Assembly (NCBI RefSeq): GCF_002866825.1
Contig: NZ_PKUS01000001.1
Span: 487,579 to 551,578 of the forward strand
Direction: 5' to 3'
DNA from: Pseudohalioglobus lutimaris
Lineage (GTDB): Bacteria; Pseudomonadota; Gammaproteobacteria; Pseudomonadales; Halieaceae
DNA: 64,000 bases
Shown here: piece by piece, positions 1 to 10,997 of the stretch
How the letters are laid out: every line of letters starts with the position of its first letter
Position numbering within the stretch: position 1 is the first letter of the stretch
Translations under genes and position numbers: made by a program
The notes under the pieces: generated by a model
Told to the model about the DNA's origin: nothing
The model's database searches: none
The model's input: only the letters and a program-made list of their open reading frames with translations

Positions 1-1647
1 CTCAATCACCGTGGTCGCGACTAACAGGTCCAGGTCTGCCGCCTTGAAGGCGGCCATAACCGCATCCTTCTCCGCGGGCTTCAGCCGGCCGTGTACCAGG
101 CCAATTCTCAAGTGGGGCAATGCGACTCGCAGCTCCTCGGCCGTGGCCTCCGCCGCCTGTGCCTGCAGTACATCACTTTCCTCCACCAGCGTGCAGACCC
201 AGTAAGCCTGGCGACCGCCGGAGCAGGCACCGGCCACCCGGGAGACAATTTGCTCGCGGCGGTTGTTGTCGATAAGCACGGTCTCTACCGGCTGCCTGCC
301 GGGGGGGAGTTCGTCGATGACTGAGCAGTCCAGGTCCGCGTAGGCCACCATTGAGAGTGTGCGCGGTATGGGTGTGGCGGTCATCACCAATTGGTGCGGC
401 CTGCCGACACCAGCTGCGGCTTTCTCTGTGAGAGACAAGCGCTGGTGCACGCCGAAGCGGTGTTGTTCGTCCACCACCACCAGGCCCAGTCGCTGGAAAA
501 TCACATCTTCCTGAAACAGGGCGTGGGTGCCAACCACCAGGCCGACGCGGCCCGAGGCAATGTGCTGCAGCGCCTCGGCGCGTTTCTTTCCCTTGCTGCG
601 CCCGCTGAGCCAGCCGACCTCAATATCCAGACCCTCGAACCATGACTGGAAGTTGGCGCGATGCTGTTCGGCGAGAATTTCCGTGGGGGCCATAATCGCC
701 ACCTGGTAACCACTGGCGATGGCCTGCAGGGCCGCGGCTGCAGCCACCAGGGTTTTACCCGAGCCGACGTCGCCCTGTACCAGGCGCAGCATGGGGTGAG
801 GTTTCGCCAGATCCGTGCAGATCTCTGCCATCACCCGATGTTGGGCGCCAGTGGGCTCAAAAGGCAGGGAGGCAAAGAAGCGCTGTACCAGGTCGTTGCC
901 TATGTTCAGTCGAGGTGCACCTTCCCTGAGTTGCTCGTTGCGTAAACCCTGCAGGGTCAGGTTGTGGGCAACCAGTTCCTCCAGTGCAAGCCTCAGCTGG
1001 GCAGGATGCTCACCGTCGCGTAGTGCTTCCTGTGGCGCGTCCGGGGGTGGCGCGTGCAGGTAAACCAGCGCCTCTGCGAGGCCATAGCGCAGACGGTGAC
1101 TAGAGGGCAGCAGCTCGGCCGGCGCGCTGCGTCGCAGCCGCGTTACCGCTTGTGTACAGAGGTTGCGCCATTGGTTTTGGCCAATGCCGTTGATGGTGGG
1201 ATAGACCGGTGTGAGCGCTTCTTCCACCGGGCTTTCCCCATCCTCTATCTGGCGATACTCCGGATGATACATCTCCAGGCCACTGGCGCCCCGGCGTACC
1301 TGGCCGAAGCAGCGCAGCCGTGTGCCCGGCAACAGGTTGTTTTTTTGTGCCGCGGAGAAGTGGAAAAAACGTAAACTGATGGTACCGGTGCCGTCTTGCA
1401 GCCGCACCACCAGGCTGCGCCGCCTTCCGAAGGCGATATCGGCGACACGTACTTCCCCCTCGATGACCACGTCTGCTCCGTCCGCCGCACCGCCTATGGG
1501 AGTCACGCGGGTGCGGTCCTGATAGCGCAGTGGCAGGTGAAAGAGCAGGTCTTCCACCCGGTATACGCCAGCTTCGGCCAGTTTGGTCGCTAGCTTCGGG
1601 CCTACACCGCGTAACTGGGTGACTGGCTCACTGGCGATCCCGGTCAT
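1..1647 (-). CDS. recG: ATP-dependent DNA helicase RecG (C-terminus cut by window edge)
   Basis: RecG is a superfamily 2 helicase that remodels stalled replication forks and branch-migrates recombination intermediates. The visible 549 codons begin with an N-terminal wedge region containing VTQLRGVGPKLA. The helicase core follows, with Walker A GDVGSGKT, a DEQH box in VVVDEQHRFG and the MTATPIPRT motif. The family is about 690 residues long, so roughly 140 C-terminal residues lie outside the window. The ATG at 1647 is preceded by GGAGG about 10 bases upstream. The gene is the last visible member of the minus-strand run after oxyR, an arrangement also seen in Pseudomonas. No frameshift is seen. 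Confidence 0.96.
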   Translation of the reverse strand, partial: MTGIASEPVTQLRGVGPKLATKLAEAGVYRVEDLLFHLPLRYQDRTRVTPIGGAADGADVVIEGEVRVADIAFGRRRSLVVRLQDGTGTISLRFFHFSAAQKNNLLPGTRLRCFGQVRRGASGLEMYHPEYRQIEDGESPVEEALTPVYPTINGIGQNQWRNLCTQAVTRLRRSAPAELLPSSHRLRYGLAEALVYLHAPPPDAPQEALRDGEHPAQLRLALEELVAHNLTLQGLRNEQLREGAPRLNIGNDLVQRFFASLPFEPTGAQHRVMAEICTDLAKPHPMLRLVQGDVGSGKTLVAAAAALQAIASGYQVAIMAPTEILAEQHRANFQSWFEGLDIEVGWLSGRSKGKKRAEALQHIASGRVGLVVGTHALFQEDVIFQRLGLVVVDEQHRFGVHQRLSLTEKAAAGVGRPHQLVMTATPIPRTLSMVAYADLDCSVIDELPPGRQPVETVLIDNNRREQIVSRVAGACSGGRQAYWVCTLVEESDVLQAQAAEATAEELRVALPHLRIGLVHGRLKPAEKDAVMAAFKAADLDLLVATTVIE

Positions 1648-1672
1648 CAGTGCCTGGCCTCCGGTGCCGGCA

Positions 1673-2572
1673 CTAGTCCTTCAGGGCCTCGGCAAGTATA
1701 TCGATGGCCTGGTGGCGCGGATAGCTGACGCGCCAGGCCAGGGCAATGGTGCGAAAGGGCGCCGGGTCGGTGAAGGGCCTGACAACAAGTTCGCCATCGC
1801 TGTAGAGCGCAGTGCTGGCGGCCGACTCGGGAAGAACTGTTATACCCATGCCGCTGGCAACCATGTGTTTCAGGGTCTCCAGAGAGCTGCCTTCAACTAT
1901 CGTGTGATCTCGACTATTGTGCTCAGCGATGGACTCCTGCAAGCCGGAACAGGCCTCCAGAACCTGGTCGCGGAAGCAGTGGCCTTCTCCCATCAGCAAG
2001 ACCTTGTGCCTGGACAGTTCCCCGGGGTCAATAGCAGACGCAGCTGCCAGCTCGTGATCTTCGTGCAACAGCACTACAAAGGGCTCGTCGAACAACGGTC
2101 GAGTGACCACCTCAGGCTCGGTGAAAGGCAGTGCAACAAAGATCGCATCCAGGGCTCCCCGGCTCAGCTTTACGCGCAGGTCTGCGGTAAAGCTTTCCTC
2201 AATATACATAGGCATATCGGGGGCCAATTGCTTGATACGTGGCACCAGTCTGGGAAAGAGGTAGGGGCCCACGGTGAAGATTGCACCCACCGAAAGCACA
2301 CTGCCCAGAGGGTCCTTGCCCTGCTCCGCCAGGCTGACCAGATTGTTGATTTCCTGCAGTATGGTGCGCGCCTGGGCAACTATCCGCTCACCAATCGGCG
2401 TTGGGCTGACCTTGTGCCGGGCACGCTCGAACAGGCTGACGCCGAGTTCGTCCTCCAGTTTCTTGATGGCGATACTCAGGGTGGGCTGGCTGACATTGCA
2501 GGCATCCGCTGCCTTGCGAAAATGGCTGGCCTCAGACAGGGCGACCAGATAGCGTAGTTCAGTGAGCGTCAT
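1673..2572 (-). CDS. oxyR: Hydrogen peroxide-sensing LysR-type regulator OxyR
   Basis: This 299-residue LysR-family activator has an N-terminal winged helix-turn-helix (about residues 1-60) and a LysR substrate-binding fold. Cys199 and Cys208, in GEGHCFRDQVLEAC, fall exactly at the redox cysteine positions of E. coli OxyR, whose disulfide switches on catalase and peroxidase genes. That makes the OxyR assignment firm, rather than a generic LysR call. It lies 3 bases after ridA and 25 bases before recG on the same strand, so it is probably cotranscribed with both. Confidence 0.94.
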   Translation of the reverse strand: MTLTELRYLVALSEASHFRKAADACNVSQPTLSIAIKKLEDELGVSLFERARHKVSPTPIGERIVAQARTILQEINNLVSLAEQGKDPLGSVLSVGAIFTVGPYLFPRLVPRIKQLAPDMPMYIEESFTADLRVKLSRGALDAIFVALPFTEPEVVTRPLFDEPFVVLLHEDHELAAASAIDPGELSRHKVLLMGEGHCFRDQVLEACSGLQESIAEHNSRDHTIVEGSSLETLKHMVASGMGITVLPESAASTALYSDGELVVRPFTDPAPFRTIALAWRVSYPRHQAIDILAEALKD

Positions 2573-2575
2573 GGC

Positions 2576-2959
2576 TCAGAGCGCGAGAATCGCTTCAACT
2601 TCGATGTCCACGGCCTTGGGTAGCGCCGCTACCTGCACGCAGGCACGAGCGGGGTAGGGCTGGTCGAAGAACTCCGCCATAACCTCATTCACTGCGGCGA
2701 AGTCCTGCAGGTCGGTCAGTGAAATATTGATCTTCACTGCATCGTTGAGACTGCCTCCCGCCGCTTCGGCAATGGCGGAAAGATTGCGGAACGCCTGTTG
2801 GGCCTGCGCTGTAATATCTCCCTGGACCAGCTCCATTGAGCCGGGTACCAGCGGTATCTGTCCGGACACCCAGACGGTTCCGCCCACCTTGACTGCCTGT
2901 GAGTAGGGGCCGATTGCTTCTGGAGCCCCGGGAGTGGAAATGATGGCGCGGTTGGTCAC
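2576..2959 (-). CDS. ridA: 2-iminobutanoate/2-iminopropanoate deaminase RidA
   Basis: This 127-residue YjgF/YER057c/UK114-family protein forms trimers that hydrolyse reactive enamine/imine intermediates released by PLP enzymes such as threonine dehydratase. The family signature ends the protein, and the catalytic Arg is at position 105 in YPARACVQVAALPK, as in E. coli RidA. Length is typical. It lies between spoT (18 bases upstream) and oxyR (3 bases downstream), and the spoT-ridA pair is conserved in Pseudomonas. Confidence 0.94.
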   Translation of the reverse strand: MTNRAIISTPGAPEAIGPYSQAVKVGGTVWVSGQIPLVPGSMELVQGDITAQAQQAFRNLSAIAEAAGGSLNDAVKINISLTDLQDFAAVNEVMAEFFDQPYPARACVQVAALPKAVDIEVEAILAL

Positions 2960-2977
2960 TGTAGTGCTCCTGTTGGT

Positions 2978-5098
2978 TCAGTTCTTGATGCGAATGACTT
3001 TACGGACTGAATTGGTGCTGCGCAGGCGTTTCATGATACGTGCAAGGTGTACCCGATTCTTCACCAGGATCTCCAGGTTAACGTAGGTGAACTGGTAGTC
3101 TTTGTCGTCAGTGGTGATCTTTTCAATATTGACGCCCATGGCGTTAATGCGTGTGGCGATGACGGCGATCATGCCTCGGCGGTTTTCTACCTCTATGCGC
3201 AGCTCTACTGCGTATTCGCCTTCTATCTGGTCATCCCAGCGCAGGGCGACCAGGCGTTCGCTGTTCTCGCGCATTTCGTTGAGGTTGTGGCAGCGCTCGC
3301 GATGAACCACCACACCCTTCTCCGAGCTCAGGTAACCCTCGATAGGGTCGCCTGGGATCGGGTGGCAGCACTTGGCGTAGGTGAGCATGAAACCTTCGGT
3401 GCCGCGTATGGCCACAGGAAACTTGTTTTCCGGCTCCACCAGGTCATCGCCCTTCTCGCCGAGTATCTGCTGGGCGGTAATCGCCGGCAGGCGATTGCCG
3501 CGAGCGATCTCCTCCAGCAGGCGGTCGATGCTGGAGTATTGTTGTTCATCCAGGAATATCTGCAGCTCATCGCCGGGAATGCTTTCCAGGCTGCTGTCCT
3601 TTGCCGCGAGGGCACGATCGAGCAGGCGTCGCCCAAGCGCCACCGAGTCATCCCTGGTCTGGTTCTTGAGAAAATGGCGAATATTGGTGCGCGCCTTGGC
3701 GGTCACCGCGTAGTTGAACCATGACGGATTTGGGCTCGCGCCCTGTGCAGTCAGGATTTCGACAGTCTGCCCGCTCTGCAGTGGCTCGGATAGCGGTGCC
3801 AGGCGACGGTTGATACGACAGGCGACACAGCTATTACCGACATCAGTGTGCACGGCGTAGGCAAAGTCTACAGCGGTGGCTCCCCGAGGCAGTTCCATGA
3901 TTCGGCCCTTCGGTGAGAACACGTAAATTTCATCGGGGAACAGGTCGATCTTGACGCTTTCAATGAACTCCAGGGAGTTGCCCGCGCGCTGCTGCATTTC
4001 CAACAAACCCTGTACCCACTCCCGGGCGCGCGCATGGCTGCCATTGCTGGTCTGGCTATCGCTCTTGTACAGCCAGTGCGCGGCGATACCGTTATTGGCC
4101 ATGTCCTCCATCTCTCGAGTCCGGATCTGGATTTCAATGGGCACGCCGTGCATACCCATGAGCACGGTGTGCAAGGACTGGTAGCCGTTGGCCTTGGGGA
4201 TGGCGATATAGTCTTTGAACTCGCCCGGTACGGGCTTGTAGAGGCTGTGCACACAGCCAAGTACGCGGTAGCAGGTGTCCACCGAGTCGACGATGATGCG
4301 AAACGCATAGATATCCATGATCTCGGAGAAGGACTTGTGCTTGGACTTCATCTTTTTATAGATGCTGTAGAGATGCTTCTCTCTGCCGACTACTTCGGCC
4401 TCGTGGCCTTCCTGCTCCAGCGTTGTCAGGATCTGTTGGCGAATCTGCTTGACCAGCTCCGTGCGGTGCCCACGCGCGTTGCGACGCGCCGCCTCGATTC
4501 GTCGGGCGCGCATGGGGTGCAGGGCAGAAAAGCCCAGGTCCTCGAACTCCATCCGCACATTGTTCATGCCCAGGCGCATCGCGATGGGCGCATAGATGTC
4601 CAGGGTCTCCCGGGCGATACGCCTGGCCTTCCCGGTTTGCAGGACGCCCAGCGTACGCATGTTGTGCAGGCGGTCCGCCAGTTTTACCAGAATGACGCGA
4701 ATATCCCGGGCCATGGCCAGGGCCATTTTTTGGAAGTTCTCCGCCTGTTTTTCCTCCAGGGATTCGAATTCCATCTGCGTCAGTTTGCTGACGCCGTCAA
4801 CCAGCTCAGCGACGGGGGCACCGAACTGCTCCCCAATGGCGGACTTGGGAATGCCGGTGTCCTCAATGACATCGTGCAGCATTGCAGCAATCAGGCTCTG
4901 GTGGTCCATATGCATGTCCGCCAGGATGCCCGCCACGGCCAGTGGGTGGGTCACGTAAGGCTCGCCACTGCGCCGGAGCTGCCCGAAGTGGGCCTGCTCG
5001 GCGAAGTAGTAGGCGCGTCTTACGCTATTGCTTTGCTCCGGGGTGAGATAAGTATGGAGCGTCTTGGTCAGGGCATCGATAGACTGTATGGCGTTCAT
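2978..5098 (-). CDS. spoT: Bifunctional (p)ppGpp synthetase/hydrolase SpoT
   Basis: SpoT makes and degrades (p)ppGpp, the alarmone of the stringent response. The 706 residues contain, in order: an HD hydrolase domain with intact His75-Asp76 and a following ED pair; a synthetase domain with FKDYIAIPKANGYQSLHT and EIQIRT; a TGS domain; a conserved His/Cys-rich region (YAKCCHPIPGD); and a C-terminal ACT domain. The intact HD motif distinguishes it from RelA, whose hydrolase is inactive. Length matches the family. It lies 29 bases downstream of rpoZ in the usual rpoZ-spoT arrangement. Confidence 0.97.
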   Translation of the reverse strand: MNAIQSIDALTKTLHTYLTPEQSNSVRRAYYFAEQAHFGQLRRSGEPYVTHPLAVAGILADMHMDHQSLIAAMLHDVIEDTGIPKSAIGEQFGAPVAELVDGVSKLTQMEFESLEEKQAENFQKMALAMARDIRVILVKLADRLHNMRTLGVLQTGKARRIARETLDIYAPIAMRLGMNNVRMEFEDLGFSALHPMRARRIEAARRNARGHRTELVKQIRQQILTTLEQEGHEAEVVGREKHLYSIYKKMKSKHKSFSEIMDIYAFRIIVDSVDTCYRVLGCVHSLYKPVPGEFKDYIAIPKANGYQSLHTVLMGMHGVPIEIQIRTREMEDMANNGIAAHWLYKSDSQTSNGSHARAREWVQGLLEMQQRAGNSLEFIESVKIDLFPDEIYVFSPKGRIMELPRGATAVDFAYAVHTDVGNSCVACRINRRLAPLSEPLQSGQTVEILTAQGASPNPSWFNYAVTAKARTNIRHFLKNQTRDDSVALGRRLLDRALAAKDSSLESIPGDELQIFLDEQQYSSIDRLLEEIARGNRLPAITAQQILGEKGDDLVEPENKFPVAIRGTEGFMLTYAKCCHPIPGDPIEGYLSSEKGVVVHRERCHNLNEMRENSERLVALRWDDQIEGEYAVELRIEVENRRGMIAVIATRINAMGVNIEKITTDDKDYQFTYVNLEILVKNRVHLARIMKRLRSTNSVRKVIRIKN

Positions 5099-5127
5099 AG
5101 AGTTGCCTTGCGGCGATGCCCCGGGGA

Positions 5128-5394
5128 CTACAGGGCCTCGTTGCCTGCCTCCATCATCACTTCTGCCAGTTCTTCCTCGGCCTCCAGCTCGTCCTCGCGG
5201 GTGAGGATCTCGGCGTTGACATGACCTTCGGCAATTTCGCGCAGGGCGATAACGGTGGGCTTGTCGGACTCTTCGTCTACCATCGGGTCCTTGCCGCCAG
5301 TGGCAATCTGCCGGGCGCGTTTGCTGGCAACCATGACCAGCTCAAAGCGGTTAGCGACGTTTTCCAGGCAATCTTGTACGGTTACGCGTGCCAT
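5128..5394 (-). CDS. rpoZ: RNA polymerase omega subunit
   Basis: The 88-residue omega subunit helps assemble the beta-prime subunit and forms part of the ppGpp site on RNA polymerase. The N-terminus [20 protein letters not shown] and the SKRARQI segment are family hallmarks. The C-terminal tail is acidic and Glu-rich, as is common in this family. It sits between gmk and spoT. The 92-base gap upstream holds a perfect TATAAT, so rpoZ-spoT may have its own promoter in addition to readthrough from gmk. Confidence 0.96.
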   Translation of the reverse strand: MARVTVQDCLENVANRFELVMVASKRARQIATGGKDPMVDEESDKPTVIALREIAEGHVNAEILTREDELEAEEELAEVMMEAGNEAL

Positions 5395-5434
5395 CTATAA
5401 AGATCTCTTGCTGAATAAAATTACGGAACCGGAA

Positions 5435-5463
5435 ATTATACCTCGACACAGGGCGTTGCTCCA
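5435..5463 (-). promoter_or_regulatory. Candidate promoter for rpoZ-spoT
   Basis: On the minus strand a perfect -10 hexamer TATAAT lies at 5440-5435, about 40 bases upstream of the rpoZ ATG. At 17 bases further upstream there is only a weak -35 match, TGGAGC (3 of 6). The -10 box is convincing and the -35 is not, so this may be an activator-dependent or weak promoter. Confidence 0.35.
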
Positions 5464-5486
5464 GCGTGAAAAATCCCGCAACTCTC

Positions 5487-6985
<1,499 letters not shown>

Positions 6986-7100
6986 GACTGCGTTTCCTCA
7001 AGTTTTGCTGGATGGACGTCGAGTGTAGCAGCTTGCAGGGACTGCTCACAGTGCGTCACTGCGCGTATACTGGCGCTTTTTTAACTCGCGGAGACTATTC

Positions 7101-7823
7101 ATGCAAAGACCCAGTGGTCGTAACCCCAACCAGCTCAGAGACATTACCTTTACCCGCAATTTTACCTGTCATGCTGAGGGGTCGGTTCTGGTCAGCTTCG
7201 GCAATACCCGGGTGATCTGCACCGCGTCGGTCGAGGAGGGTGTGCCTCGCTTTATGCGTGGGGAAGGGCGTGGCTGGGTAACGGCAGAGTACGGGATGCT
7301 GCCCCGCTCCACTGACACACGTATGGGCCGGGAGGCCGCGCGTGGCAAACAGGGCGGCCGCACGGTAGAAATTCAGCGCCTGATTGGCCGCTCCCTGCGC
7401 GCCGCCCTGGATCTTGAGTTGCTGGGAGAAAATACCATCACAATCGATTGTGATGTGATCCAGGCCGATGGCGGCACGCGCACCGCATCCATAACTGGCG
7501 CCTGTGTGGCCCTGGTTGACGCCATAAATTTTCTGCAGCGCAAGAAAGTGATCCAGACCGATCCGCTACGGCAGATGATAGCTTCCGTTTCGGTGGGCAT
7601 GTTTGAGGGGGAGCCGGTACTGGATCTTGATTACCCTGAAGATTTCGCCGCCGATACCGATATGAACGTTGTGATGGGTGAGTCAGGGAGCTTTATCGAG
7701 GTGCAGGGCACCGCAGAGGGCGCGCACTTCGCGCGCGAGGAGCTCAATGCCATGCTGGACCTGGCCAGTGAGGGGATTGCCAGCCTGGTCTCCATGCAGA
7801 AAGCCGCGCTGGCCGAAGGCTGA
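7101..7823 (+). CDS. rph: Ribonuclease PH
   Basis: RNase PH is a phosphorolytic 3'-to-5' exoribonuclease that trims tRNA 3' ends. The 240-residue protein begins [15 protein letters not shown]. It contains the phosphate-binding segment [20 protein letters not shown] and the conserved [18 protein letters not shown]. Length is full, and unlike the E. coli K-12 allele it is not frameshifted. It is divergent from yicC and converges on the crc-like gene; pyrE follows. The start follows a GCGGAG-like ribosome site. Confidence 0.97.
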   Translation: MQRPSGRNPNQLRDITFTRNFTCHAEGSVLVSFGNTRVICTASVEEGVPRFMRGEGRGWVTAEYGMLPRSTDTRMGREAARGKQGGRTVEIQRLIGRSLRAALDLELLGENTITIDCDVIQADGGTRTASITGACVALVDAINFLQRKKVIQTDPLRQMIASVSVGMFEGEPVLDLDYPEDFAADTDMNVVMGESGSFIEVQGTAEGAHFAREELNAMLDLASEGIASLVSMQKAALAEG

Positions 7824-7874
7824 TCGGGTCGCCGCTGATGGCTACCGCCAGAATCTCCAGCGGTGCCAGGCGGT

Positions 7875-8639
7875 TTACAGTTCTATGTCGTAGTCCATGA
7901 TAATGGGCGCATGGGTGGAAAACTCACGGCTCTTGTAGATCGCGCCGTAATCGACCGCGTACTGCAGCCCCTTGGAAATCACATGGAAGTCACTGCGCCA
8001 GCCGTTGCTGGCGCGGTCTCCTTCCGGCCACCAGCTGTATTCGTCCTGATCGGAGTTTATCTCCCGGAACGCATCGACGTAGCCCTCCTGGAACAGTTCA
8101 TTCATCCACTGCCTTTCCTCGGCGAGAAAACCGGACACAGTACTGTTGCGCTCGGTGTCCTGCACGTCTGCCGGCGTGTGGGCGACGCTCCAGTTTCCGC
8201 AGATGATGAACTCACGGCGCTTGTTGCGCACTTTCTGCAGGTGGTTACCCAGTAGTTCGTAAAATTCGTTCTTGCGTGCCTGTTGTTCTGCGTTACCCGG
8301 TTCTGCCACCGGCGCCAGCAGGCTGGCCACACTGATATTTTCATAGTCGGCCTGGATGTAGCGGCCCTCCATGTCAAAATCAGCGAACCCCAGGCCGGTC
8401 ATGATGGCTTTCGGCAGTTGGCGACAATAGATGGCGACGCCATTGGCCTTGCCGTCGATGTCGTCAAAGAAGTAGGGATTGTATTCTTGCGGGAAGAAGA
8501 GGTTGTCCTGCAGGTCATACTCCGAGCACCGTAGGTCCTGAATGCAAACGAAGTCAGCATCCTGCTCTTTCAGCCAGTCATAAAATCCTTTCTCGGCGGC
8601 GTTTTTGATGCCGTCGGCGCTGAAACTGATGATGCGCAT
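7875..8639 (-). CDS. crc: Crc-like member of the exonuclease III/EEP family, active site degenerate
   Basis: This 254-residue protein has the endonuclease/exonuclease/phosphatase fold (MRIISFSADGIK, later WRSDFHVIS and STHAPIIMDYD). Compared with E. coli exonuclease III, key catalytic positions are changed: Asn7 is Ser, the Glu34 region reads IQD, the GDxN motif reads GNWS, and the SDH motif reads STH. Only the Asp of WRSD and the final His remain. Pseudomonas Crc, which works with Hfq in catabolite repression rather than as a nuclease, shows a similar loss and occupies the same slot between rph and pyrE. The function in this organism is therefore inferred from similarity and position. An active nuclease is less likely. 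Confidence 0.82.
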   Translation of the reverse strand: MRIISFSADGIKNAAEKGFYDWLKEQDADFVCIQDLRCSEYDLQDNLFFPQEYNPYFFDDIDGKANGVAIYCRQLPKAIMTGLGFADFDMEGRYIQADYENISVASLLAPVAEPGNAEQQARKNEFYELLGNHLQKVRNKRREFIICGNWSVAHTPADVQDTERNSTVSGFLAEERQWMNELFQEGYVDAFREINSDQDEYSWWPEGDRASNGWRSDFHVISKGLQYAVDYGAIYKSREFSTHAPIIMDYDIEL

Positions 8640-8844
8640 TCATAGCCCCTTGAAATGAGAGCGTGTATCATACTGCTGCCCTGCCCGGCGTTAGTCTTCC
8701 CGGCATTACGGACAATCAAATAGCCATATCCTGATTGTTGCAGACTATCGGTCTTGCTGCAGTGCGTTATTAATTTTGTTCGCGGCACAGATCTGGTGAA
8801 GAACGGGTGGTGAGTGCCGGACGGGGGTCATTCTAGCGGGGAAT

Positions 8845-8872
8845 GCCTCCAGAACAAAGTCGCTGAGGCGAC
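8845..8872 (+). promoter_or_regulatory. Two mutually exclusive small hairpins in the pyrE leader
   Basis: GTCGC (8859-8863) can pair with GCGAC (8868-8872). GCCTC (8845-8849) can instead pair with GAGGC (8865-8869). The right arms overlap, so only one stem can form at a time. No U tract follows either stem. This may be chance in GC-rich DNA; it is recorded because enteric pyrE is controlled by attenuation. Confidence 0.2.
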
Positions 8873-8914
8873 ATTCGGCCATGAATTACCGTTAAAGACA
8901 TAAGGTTAATGTCC

Positions 8915-9556
8915 ATGCAGGCTTACCAGACCGAGTTTATTGAGCTGGCCCGGGAGTACCAGGTACTCAAGTTCGGCGAATTCACCCTCAAATCAGGCCG
9001 TATCAGCCCTTATTTCTTCAATGCGGGTGAATTTTCCAGCGGTCGTGCCCTGGCGGCCCTGGGGCGATGCTACGCCAGACGCATCGTTGAGTCAGGTGTA
9101 GAGTTCGACGTACTGTTGGGTCCTGCCTATAAAGGTATTCCACTGGCGGCCGCGACAGCCATTGCCCTGGCTGATGAGCACGGGATCGACGCGCCTTTTG
9201 CCTATAATCGCAAGGAAGCCAAGGCCCACGGTGAGGGTGGCATGCTGGTGGGGGCGCCACTGGCGGGGCGGGTATTGGTGATCGACGATGTGATCACTGC
9301 CGGCACCGCGGTGCGCGAGGTCATTGCGATGATTGAAGGCGCGGGCGCGGAGCTGGCCGGCGTTGCCATTGGTCTGGACCGGCAGGAGCGCGGCGAGGGA
9401 GAGCGGTCCGCGATCCAGGAACTGGAGGCGACCTACGCGATACCGGTTCTCAGCATAATCAACATGGGTCACCTTATTGAGTACCTGGAGGCGGCAGGAG
9501 GTGTCGATTCGGCACTGAACGCAATGAAAGATTACCGAAGCCGCTACGGGGTATGA
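8915..9556 (+). CDS. pyrE: Orotate phosphoribosyltransferase
   Basis: PyrE joins orotate to PRPP, giving orotidine 5'-phosphate in UMP synthesis. It has about 213 residues with [19 protein letters not shown] near the N-terminus, the catalytic loop [12 protein letters not shown] and the PRPP-binding motif [13 protein letters not shown]. An in-frame ATG at 8909 adds two residues (MS). The ATG at 8915 is preferred because MQAYQ matches Pseudomonas PyrE and the TAAGG at 8901 is then better spaced. It is divergent from the crc-like gene. Confidence 0.96.
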   Translation: MQAYQTEFIELAREYQVLKFGEFTLKSGRISPYFFNAGEFSSGRALAALGRCYARRIVESGVEFDVLLGPAYKGIPLAAATAIALADEHGIDAPFAYNRKEAKAHGEGGMLVGAPLAGRVLVIDDVITAGTAVREVIAMIEGAGAELAGVAIGLDRQERGEGERSAIQELEATYAIPVLSIINMGHLIEYLEAAGGVDSALNAMKDYRSRYGV

Positions 9557-9593
9557 CTTGTAGCAGCGCGACCCAGCACCTATATTGGATATC

Positions 9594-10292
9594 ATGAAAA
9601 TCTCGCGGTTATTTCTTTGTGGTGTTCTTGCTCCACTCGTGTTGCTGGGCCAGGTGCCATTGGCAGCGGCGGTAGAGTTGTATCGTTACACCAATGACGA
9701 AGGCAGCGTGGTCATCGATTATCAGGTCCCTCCTGAGCACGTTAAAAAGGGCTATGAGGTGCTCAACGATAAAGGTGTGGTGATTCGTGTCGTTCCCCGT
9801 GAGCTCAACGAGGAAGAGCAGAAAGAGGCCGATGCCCAGGAGCGACTTGAGGCCAAGGCTATGGCCGATCAGCGGCGCTTGAAGGAGTGGGATGAATCCC
9901 TGCTGCTGCGCTATAGCACGATAGAGGATATCGAGGCGGCGCAGGAGCGCGCATTGATGGACCTCCGGATTCGCGTCAGCATTCTCAAGAGTAACAAGCA
10001 TTCCCTAAAACAGCAGATCGAGAACTACCAGGCGCAGGCCGCTGAATTGGAGCGTATGGGCAGGCCAGTGGATCTGGAGCGGCTGCAGGCCATAGAGGAC
10101 CTGCAGGCGGAAATCGCCGCCACTGATCGGGCCATCGCAGATCGCGAGGTTGAGGTAGCGGGGGTGAACGCAGCCTTCGAAGCTGACATCGCTCGCTTCA
10201 CGGTGCTGCTGGATATGGTGGAATTCCGACGCACGATGATGGCGCAGAAGCGCGCCGAGCAACAGGAACAGCGGCTGGACCCGCGCCGCTAG
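9594..10292 (+). CDS. Exported DUF4124 coiled-coil protein
   Basis: The 232-residue product has a signal peptide ([19 protein letters not shown], cleavage probably near AAAVELYRY). A short DUF4124 domain follows (about residues 28-65, [19 protein letters not shown]). The rest is a long, charged, Glu/Lys/Gln-rich helix likely to form a coiled coil. DUF4124 proteins are periplasmic or envelope proteins of unknown function, common in Pseudomonas-like bacteria. A TTG at 9585 is in frame, but the ATG at 9594 is better. The gene follows pyrE by 37 bases and overlaps the convergent slmA by 4 bases. Confidence 0.8.
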   Translation: MKISRLFLCGVLAPLVLLGQVPLAAAVELYRYTNDEGSVVIDYQVPPEHVKKGYEVLNDKGVVIRVVPRELNEEEQKEADAQERLEAKAMADQRRLKEWDESLLLRYSTIEDIEAAQERALMDLRIRVSILKSNKHSLKQQIENYQAQAAELERMGRPVDLERLQAIEDLQAEIAATDRAIADREVEVAGVNAAFEADIARFTVLLDMVEFRRTMMAQKRAEQQEQRLDPRR

Positions 10293-10930
10293 CCCAGGGG
10301 CTGGGCGATGCCGCTCTGGCCGGGAAGGGGTTTGGTGACGGCCGGTTTAAAGAAGCCCGACATCAGTAAATCCCATTGCAGTCTCCAGTCTTCCGTCGGC
10401 CGGCGCTTGAAGCCGGAGCGCACGTACTGGGAAATGCGCCCCTCAGCCGCCGCCATTAACAGGTTCGCAGCAGCCGAGAGGGGAATCGCGGGACGCAGGC
10501 CTTCACGCATCTCTGCTTCGCGAATGACCTGCTTCAGCTGGGTCTCGAAGCGATCAAACAATTGCGCCACCCGCAAATGCAAGCGCTCCGTCTCCCCGGC
10601 CAGAGCGTCCCCGGTAAGGATTCGGGTAATCCCGGGATTGCGTTCGGTGAAGGCCAGTAACAACATCAGCATTTTCTCACACCGACCCGCTGCACTGGGC
10701 TCCTCGTTGAGAATCAGCTTGATGCGGCTGAACAAGGTCTCTTCAATAAATTCAATCAGGCCCTCGAACATTTTCGACTTGCTGGGGAAGTGACGATACA
10801 GCGCTGCCTCAGATACGCCGACCTGCCTGGCGAGCCCGGCTGTGGTGATGCGGTTTCCAGGATTGGCCTCCAGCATCTGGGCCAGGGCTTCGAGGATCTG
10901 TTGACGTCGTTGCGACTTTCGGGGGGGCAT
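10289..10930 (-). CDS. slmA: Nucleoid occlusion factor SlmA (TetR family)
   Basis: SlmA binds specific chromosomal sites and blocks FtsZ ring formation over the nucleoid. The 213-residue protein has a TetR-type helix-turn-helix ([22 protein letters not shown], roughly residues 27-48) and an all-helical C-terminal domain with [19 protein letters not shown], typical of SlmA rather than of metabolite-sensing TetR regulators. Its place beside argB-algC-coaBC also fits. A terminator separates it from argB, so it probably has its own promoter in the 104-base gap. Confidence 0.92.
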   Translation of the reverse strand: MPPRKSQRRQQILEALAQMLEANPGNRITTAGLARQVGVSEAALYRHFPSKSKMFEGLIEFIEETLFSRIKLILNEEPSAAGRCEKMLMLLLAFTERNPGITRILTGDALAGETERLHLRVAQLFDRFETQLKQVIREAEMREGLRPAIPLSAAANLLMAAAEGRISQYVRSGFKRRPTEDWRLQWDLLMSGFFKPAVTKPLPGQSGIAQPLG

Positions 10931-10997
10931 GGCGGCTACGTACCAAACAGGATTGGCTCCATGCTAGCGATTACGTGTGGACGCTGCAATAAGCAGC

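Noticed and set aside
11..1593. Plus-strand open frames over the left end
   Set aside because: They are antisense to recG, whose protein is clearly readable on the minus strand with helicase motifs; the plus-strand translations have no recognisable domain.
1583..2557. A 324-residue plus-strand frame opposite oxyR
   Set aside because: The minus strand encodes OxyR with both redox cysteines; the plus frame is a shadow caused by high GC.
7033..7071. A rph promoter using TATACT at 7066-7071
   Set aside because: The -10 is reasonable, but no -35 scores above 3 of 6 at a proper distance, so it was not listed as a feature.
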